DNA of 35,202 nucleotides from assembly GCA_045629305.1 (NCBI GenBank), contig JAZQQZ010000008.1:1-35202 (forward strand), in the 5' to 3' direction. This DNA is from UBA1227 sp045629305 (lineage in GTDB: Bacteria; Bacillota; Clostridia; Oscillospirales; Acutalibacteraceae). The first letter of the stretch is position 1, and each line of letters starts with the position of its first letter. The notes under the pieces were generated by a model. It was given only the letters and a program-made list of their open reading frames with translations. It did not search any database and was not told the DNA's origin. Shown piece after piece: positions 30,684-35,202 of the stretch. Position numbers and translations under genes: made by a program.

Positions 30684-32615
30684 TTAGTTTACTATCTTAT
30701 AATAAGTCTTTGCTGTCGCACTGTAAACAATAGCATAGATAATTGCATAAATAAGGCATGTTACCGCACAGCAGATTACGACGAGAACTGTGTTCTTAAT
30801 TGCGAATGCAGAGAGTAGATATACAAGCATAGGAATTGCAAATCCCATATGACAGAAAGCAACTATAAGTGGAAGGAAGAAAAGAATTACGACTTGGGAG
30901 CGTACTGTCCTCTTCACCTCATCTTTGCTCATTCCTACATTCTGTAAAATCTCAAACTTTTTCTTGTCGTCATATCCCTCTACTATCTGCTTATAGTACA
31001 TGATAAGTACTGTTGCCATAAGGAACAATATACCAAGGAAAACTCCAAGGAACAAGAAACTTCCTGTGAGTTCTGCGAAATCCTTAGCCTGGGCAGAGCG
31101 AAGATATGCATATCCGTCGACTGCCCCTTTATATGCTTCAAAGAATTTCTGTTCTCCCACCTCATCGGTAGCAAGATCAAAATTAATACAGCAGATAGGA
31201 AGAGATACAAGCATGCCTTCTCTTTCCGAGAAGAACTTCTTCTGGGCAGCATCAACCTTATCATATATTTCCTGTGTAGGACATACTACGGCGAAGGCCT
31301 CAGTGACCATAACTGACATTTGACCGAGAACTTTCTGGCTCCTTGAAATATCTTTAATCTTAAATTCCTCACCACAGAAATTTATACTATTTCCTAAATA
31401 GTCGGGAGCATTATCTGATTTGGCAACTATGTAAAGGCAATCCTCATCAAGCTCTGGGAGAACATCACAATAATATGCCTCATAATCAGCTGGTAGATAG
31501 AACTCATAATTTTTATTCAATGATTCTGCGACAGAGAGATAAGTGTACTCGACATAATTCTCAACTTCGATACCAGTATCTTTAGATACTTTATTTACAA
31601 TTTCTCTTCCGTTTGGAAGTGTAGTGTCATCTGCCTCATCATATGTTGTCGTAATTTCAGCTGGATAGCGGGTATTTATAATGTCGGTCGCGCCGGCATA
31701 AAGGGATACCGTTGTGCCTATCATTACAATAACCATTGTCGATAAAATACAGATATTGGCGAGACCGACACCATTCTGTTTCATACGATAAAGCATGCCA
31801 GATAGGGATACGAAATGATTTGTTTTGTAATAATAATTCTTATTCTTCTGAAGAAGTTTTAGGAATGCAATTGTACCGCTGATAAACAGCAAATATGTGC
31901 CTATTATTACAAGCAAAACAGCCACAAAGAAGAATGTGATTGCTGAAAGAGCGTCGTGCGTGCTGATAGATAAAACATAGCCGGCTATAATGCAAGCTAC
32001 GCCCAAAATTGCAATAAGCCATTTTGCCTTCGGCTCACGCTCTCCACTTCTCTCAGCTGAGAGAAGTTCAATAGGTTTCACTTTCACAACTTCAACAATA
32101 TTCTTAATTAGAATAGCGATATATATAATCGCGAAGAATAAAAATGTCTTAAGAATTGGTGACATGGAGATCTCGAAAACCATTGGTGTCACGAACATAA
32201 CGACTTTATTAAGTATTAGGAAAATTAATCTATTTACGAGAATACCAATGCCGAGACCAAGCACAATACTGATTGCCGCAATGATAAATGTCTCAACCGA
32301 AATCAACGCCATTATATGGCGCTTTTCCATACCAAGAATATTGAAAAGACCAAATTCGCTCTTCCTCTTTCTTATGAGGAAACTGTTGGTATAGAAAAGG
32401 AATATTGCGCTGAAGAGAAGCACGATTGGCATTCCGTATCCCATAAGCGTTTTAAAGCTACTGCTTGATGGGAGATTGGAATTGCTGTACAAACTATCCA
32501 GCGTATAGAACATTGTAATAGTGATGAACGAGGTCAATATATACGGGATATAGAACTTCGCATTTTTCGTGATAGAAGACCAGGCCATCTTAAAATAAAA
32601 GCCAGTTCTATTCAC
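30684..32615 (-). CDS. BceB-type FtsX-like ABC permease
   Basis: 643 aa from GTG 32615. This start overlaps the stop of the ATPase gene (GTGAATAG) and gives the family-like N-terminus VNRTGFYFKMAWSSITKN. An upstream ATG at 32717 would lie deep in the ATPase gene. The predicted membrane layout is ten helices, with a large extracellular domain (about residues 330-500) between helices 7 and 8, the peptide-recognition part in Bce permeases. Two FtsX domains bracket it. It removes cell-wall-active peptides from their lipid targets and signals flux to the kinase. Confidence 0.9.
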   Translation of the reverse strand: MNRTGFYFKMAWSSITKNAKFYIPYILTSFITITMFYTLDSLYSNSNLPSSSSFKTLMGYGMPIVLLFSAIFLFYTNSFLIRKRKSEFGLFNILGMEKRHIMALISVETFIIAAISIVLGLGIGILVNRLIFLILNKVVMFVTPMVFEISMSPILKTFLFFAIIYIAILIKNIVEVVKVKPIELLSAERSGEREPKAKWLIAILGVACIIAGYVLSISTHDALSAITFFFVAVLLVIIGTYLLFISGTIAFLKLLQKNKNYYYKTNHFVSLSGMLYRMKQNGVGLANICILSTMVIVMIGTTVSLYAGATDIINTRYPAEITTTYDEADDTTLPNGREIVNKVSKDTGIEVENYVEYTYLSVAESLNKNYEFYLPADYEAYYCDVLPELDEDCLYIVAKSDNAPDYLGNSINFCGEEFKIKDISRSQKVLGQMSVMVTEAFAVVCPTQEIYDKVDAAQKKFFSEREGMLVSLPICCINFDLATDEVGEQKFFEAYKGAVDGYAYLRSAQAKDFAELTGSFLFLGVFLGILFLMATVLIMYYKQIVEGYDDKKKFEILQNVGMSKDEVKRTVRSQVVILFFLPLIVAFCHMGFAIPMLVYLLSAFAIKNTVLVVICCAVTCLIYAIIYAIVYSATAKTYYKIVN

Positions 32616-33375
32616 GAGACTCACCACCCGTACTAAGTGTTGTAAGTGTATCGGATATCTGTGCATACATCTGATCAACAGTCTTGTCACCCTTATAAAT
32701 CTGATGAACAACAACACCGTCTTTTATAAATAGAACTCTTCCTGTATAACTTGCCGCCTTGGTCGAATGGGTAACCATAAGAATTGTCTGACCAGCGTTA
32801 TTGAGTTCATTGAAAATTTTAAGTAAGGCGTCAGAAGCCTTGGAATCAAGCGCACCCGTAGGCTCATCAGCAAGGATGAGCTGAGGCTCGGTGATGAGAG
32901 CACGAGCAACGGCTGCGCGCTGCTTCTGGCCGCCTGACACCTCATACGGGAATTTGTCGAGAAGTTCATCAATGCCAAGTCGTTTCGCAATTGGCATTAT
33001 ATCCTCTTCCATATTCTTATAATTCTTGCCAGAGAGAACAAGTGGTAAGAAGATGTTATCTTTAAGTGTAAAAGTATCAAGAAGATTGAAATCCTGGAAT
33101 ACGAATCCCAAATTTTCACGGCGAAATGCCGCAAGGTCCTTCTCCTTGATATCTGTTGTTTTCACACCATCAAGAAACACTTCTCCGCTTGTCGGCTTAT
33201 CAAGAGATGCAAGTATGTTGAGGAGAGTTGTCTTACCAGAACCAGACTCGCCCATGATTGCGACATATTCTCCCTTTTCAACTGAGAAAGATACATCACG
33301 AAGAGCCTCCACGTTGTTGGAGCCAAATTTAGTGGTATAGATTTTCTGAAGGTTTTTAACCTCTAAAAGTGTCAT
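32608..33375 (-). CDS. BceA-type ABC transporter ATPase
   Basis: 255 aa. Walker A GESGSGKTT, Q-loop VFQDFNLLD, signature VSGGQKQRAAVARAL, Walker B LILADEPTG, D-loop GALDSK and switch His in MVTHSTKAA: a MacB/LolD/Bce-type ATPase. First gene of the operon ATPase-permease-regulator-kinase. Strong SD AAAGGAGG. It overlaps the permease gene by 8 bp. Confidence 0.94.
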   Translation of the reverse strand: MTLLEVKNLQKIYTTKFGSNNVEALRDVSFSVEKGEYVAIMGESGSGKTTLLNILASLDKPTSGEVFLDGVKTTDIKEKDLAAFRRENLGFVFQDFNLLDTFTLKDNIFLPLVLSGKNYKNMEEDIMPIAKRLGIDELLDKFPYEVSGGQKQRAAVARALITEPQLILADEPTGALDSKASDALLKIFNELNNAGQTILMVTHSTKAASYTGRVLFIKDGVVVHQIYKGDKTVDQMYAQISDTLTTLSTGGESRE

Positions 33376-33425
33376 TTTGTTGACCTCCTTTTTCTTTGCA
33401 TCTCCACTATATATTTTCTATTGAT

Positions 33426-33434
33426 ATTCTACCA
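33426..33434 (-). promoter_or_regulatory. Possible extended -10 promoter of the Bce-like operon
   Basis: Minus strand TGGTAGAAT (33434-33426); -35 is only a T-run. A BceR-type regulator would be expected to bind just upstream, but the ade terminator hairpin occupies that space. Confidence 0.45.
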
Positions 33435-33448
33435 TTTTTTTGCCTTAC

Positions 33449-33487
33449 AAAAAAGCAAAGCAACCTTACAGTTTTGTAAGGTTGCTT
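33449..33487 (-). terminator. Terminator of adenine deaminase
   Basis: A 13-bp stem (33475-33487 with 33458-33470), loop of four, followed on the minus strand by TGCTTTTTT. It directly precedes the Bce-operon promoter region. Confidence 0.85.
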
Positions 33488-33503
33488 TTCCTTTTTCTAC
33501 TAA

Positions 33504-35201
33504 TTATTTAACTACAAGACTAACTGGTTCAAACTTATCTACATCAATAAGTCCAAGTGTGCTCATCTTAAGAGAAGGAATAACTGGAAGTGATACGAAA
33601 GCCATGTTCATGAAAGGCTCAATCTCAGGGCTTACACCGATCTCTCTTACCTTGTCACGAAGTGCCTGGTTATCAGCCGCAATCTCTTCTGCAGAACCAT
33701 CTGTCATAAGGCCTGCGATTGGGAGTCTCTCCTCTGCAACGACTTCGCCGTTTACAACAATTGCACATCCACCCTCTATCTCACGGATGTGATTTGCAAC
33801 TTTTACCATATCGGCATCATTAGTGCCGATAACTATAAGGTTGTGGGAGTCGTGGGAAATGGATGATGCGATAGCACCAGCCTTAAGACCTATACCCTTG
33901 ATAAATCCGATACCCTTATGTCCAGTGTTATTATGTCTCTCAATAACGGCGAGTTTTAGAATGTCATTCTCAACATCTATTCCATTATTGCCATTATCGA
34001 AGTCGACATCATAGATCAGCTCGTTCGTCAAAAGCTGTCCAGGTACTATATCAATTACCCTACATTGTCTCTTGCCAGTCGCATCTATTGCCAAATCATT
34101 TGGTGAAAGTTCTGCCAAATTAAATGACTTACGAACGATAGCATCCTTCTCTGCGCTTGGCACAGGGCTCTTGATATCGCAGACAGTCTTGTTATCTACA
34201 ACCTTGACGCCTGCGCTATAAACATCGTTTATATCGACTGAGGCAAGGTCGTTTAGCACAAGAATATCTGCGCGATATCCTGGTGCCACAGCGCCTATAT
34301 ATCGCTGGTCGAAATGTTGAGCAGCATTTATTGTTGCCATGCGGATAGTAACAAGTGGATCCTTGCCAGCGGCAATCGCACGTCTCACGATATTGTCTAT
34401 ATGTCCCTCAGATAAGAGGTCTGCCGGATGGCGGTCATCAGTACAAAGCATTGCTCTGCGGTTCCATGGCTCATCAAAGAGAGGAAGCAAAGCTTCAAGA
34501 TTCTTGGCTGCTGTGCCCTCTCGAACCATAATATACTGGCCCTTGGAGATACGTTCCTTTGCCTCTGCCTCTGATGTTGTCTCATGATCTGATGCGATAC
34601 CATATGAGATATATCTATCAAGATCACGTCCAGTGAGCATTGGTGCATGACCATCAATTACTCTATTGTTGTCCTTGCATTCTTTTGTCTTATCCACAAC
34701 AAAAGGAACTCCAGCAACAAGACCAGGATAGTTCATCATCTCAGCAAGTCCTACTACTCTGTCCTTGCCATAAAGAGGGCTTAGTTCTGGTGCATTAAGC
34801 ACTGCTCCCGACTCATCAAATGGAGTTGCAGGGACACATGACGGAAGCATTATATATACATGAAGAGGAAGTCCTTCACTCATCTCGAGCATATACTCTA
34901 TTCCTGTAGTGCCAGATACATTGGCGATCTCATGAGGGTCTGCAAATATTGAAGTTGTACCGTGTGGGAGGCTGACCTTAGCAAGTTCAGCAGGTGTCAG
35001 CATTGTGCTTTCAATATGGATATGTCCATCGATAAATCCAGGACAAATTATTTTACCTGTGACGTCATTTACGACATCGGCATCATCATCAGTATAGTCG
35101 CCAACACCGAGTACGATATCGTCCTCGATAAGTACGTTGGCTTCCTCAATTGTGTCTGTGAAGACGTTGATAACCTTGCCGCCTTTAAGTAAAGTTTTCA
35201 T
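33504..35201 (-). CDS. ade: Adenine deaminase
   Basis: 565 aa, amidohydrolase family, near usual length. It converts adenine to hypoxanthine in purine salvage. Metal-site motif GFIDGHIHIEST near the N-terminus, FADPHEIANVSG, HAPMLTG, SDHETTS and CTDDRHP are the Ade signatures. The C-terminal beta domain follows with HNNTGHKGIGF and SISHDSHNLIVIG. The ATG lies one base from the window end, so SD and promoter are not visible. An own terminator follows. Confidence 0.96.
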   Translation of the reverse strand: MKTLLKGGKVINVFTDTIEEANVLIEDDIVLGVGDYTDDDADVVNDVTGKIICPGFIDGHIHIESTMLTPAELAKVSLPHGTTSIFADPHEIANVSGTTGIEYMLEMSEGLPLHVYIMLPSCVPATPFDESGAVLNAPELSPLYGKDRVVGLAEMMNYPGLVAGVPFVVDKTKECKDNNRVIDGHAPMLTGRDLDRYISYGIASDHETTSEAEAKERISKGQYIMVREGTAAKNLEALLPLFDEPWNRRAMLCTDDRHPADLLSEGHIDNIVRRAIAAGKDPLVTIRMATINAAQHFDQRYIGAVAPGYRADILVLNDLASVDINDVYSAGVKVVDNKTVCDIKSPVPSAEKDAIVRKSFNLAELSPNDLAIDATGKRQCRVIDIVPGQLLTNELIYDVDFDNGNNGIDVENDILKLAVIERHNNTGHKGIGFIKGIGLKAGAIASSISHDSHNLIVIGTNDADMVKVANHIREIEGGCAIVVNGEVVAEERLPIAGLMTDGSAEEIAADNQALRDKVREIGVSPEIEPFMNMAFVSLPVIPSLKMSTLGLIDVDKFEPVSLVVK

Positions 35202-35202
35202 T

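Noticed and set aside
32616..32717. Permease gene starting at 32717
   Set aside because: It would overlap the ATPase gene by more than 100 bp in another frame without an SD; the GTG at 32615 fits the family start and couples to the ATPase stop.
1..35202. Search for CRISPR arrays, insertion sequences, phage or integrase genes
   Set aside because: No regularly spaced repeats, transposase or integrase motifs were seen on either strand; mobility of the accessory parts rests only on composition and position.

Overview
The window looks like a chromosomal segment of an anaerobic, low-to-moderate-GC Firmicute of the class Clostridia, most likely a Lachnospiraceae-type bacterium. This rests on a trimeric NAD-linked [FeFe]-hydrogenase, acetate kinase, clostridial versions of the tRNA-modification genes mtaB, tmcAL and queH, Shine-Dalgarno (SD) motifs of the AGGAGG type, and TTGACA/TATAAT promoters. 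No species is claimed. Most of the window is ordinary housekeeping core. Accessory DNA is visible at the left edge (1-278) and in an AT-rich block next to a tRNA-Leu gene (about 24.09-25.74 kb).

Layout. 1-5.0 kb: a partial WapI-type immunity-like gene lies behind a terminator. A minus-strand operon of four genes (unknown membrane protein, cation efflux transporter, D-2-hydroxyacid dehydrogenase, FAD dehydrogenase) runs directly into a tRNA-Ser(CGA) gene. 5.0-7.6 kb: obgE, mrnC (mini-RNase III) and a YebC/TACO1-family gene (ribosome and translation functions). 7.6-9.75 kb: a small membrane protein and a membrane-anchored PASTA protein whose kinase domain appears catalytically dead. 9.75-12.35 kb: citrate synthase and, upstream in the same operon, a lipase-like protein whose nucleophile serine is replaced. 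12.46-16.2 kb: mtaB, overlapping tmcAL convergently, then ackA. 16.25-20.4 kb: hydC-hydB-hydA operon read right to left. 20.5-22.2 kb: alpha/beta hydrolase and aquaporin. 22.26-23.85 kb: WYL regulator plus queH. 23.96 kb: tRNA-Leu(UAG).

24.09-25.74 kb: an AT-rich accessory block. It holds three very small minus-strand genes, two of which encode peptides with textbook double-glycine leaders (15 residues, L/I at -12, L at -7, GG at -2/-1), and a divergent acyltransferase-3 membrane protein. This is the best candidate in the window for an undescribed system: secreted, cysteine-free signalling or bacteriocin-like peptides. No transporter or peptidase for them lies within the window.

25.77-28.14 kb: a minus-strand operon of dtd, a diguanylate cyclase, a membrane protein and a VOC-family protein. 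28.2-28.97 kb: a TM1586-type nitroreductase. 28.97-33.4 kb: a complete Bce-type antimicrobial-peptide sensing/detoxification module (ATPase, FtsX-like permease, response regulator, intramembrane-sensing kinase). 33.5-35.2 kb: adenine deaminase.

How the parts work together: hydrogenase and acetate kinase serve fermentative redox and ATP balance. ObgE, MrnC, the YebC/TACO1-family protein, MtaB, TmcAL, QueH, Dtd and the two tRNAs serve translation. The Bce module and the double-glycine peptides point to competition by antimicrobial peptides, but nothing in the sequence links them directly. There is no stretch above 300 bases without a gene once the small genes are included.
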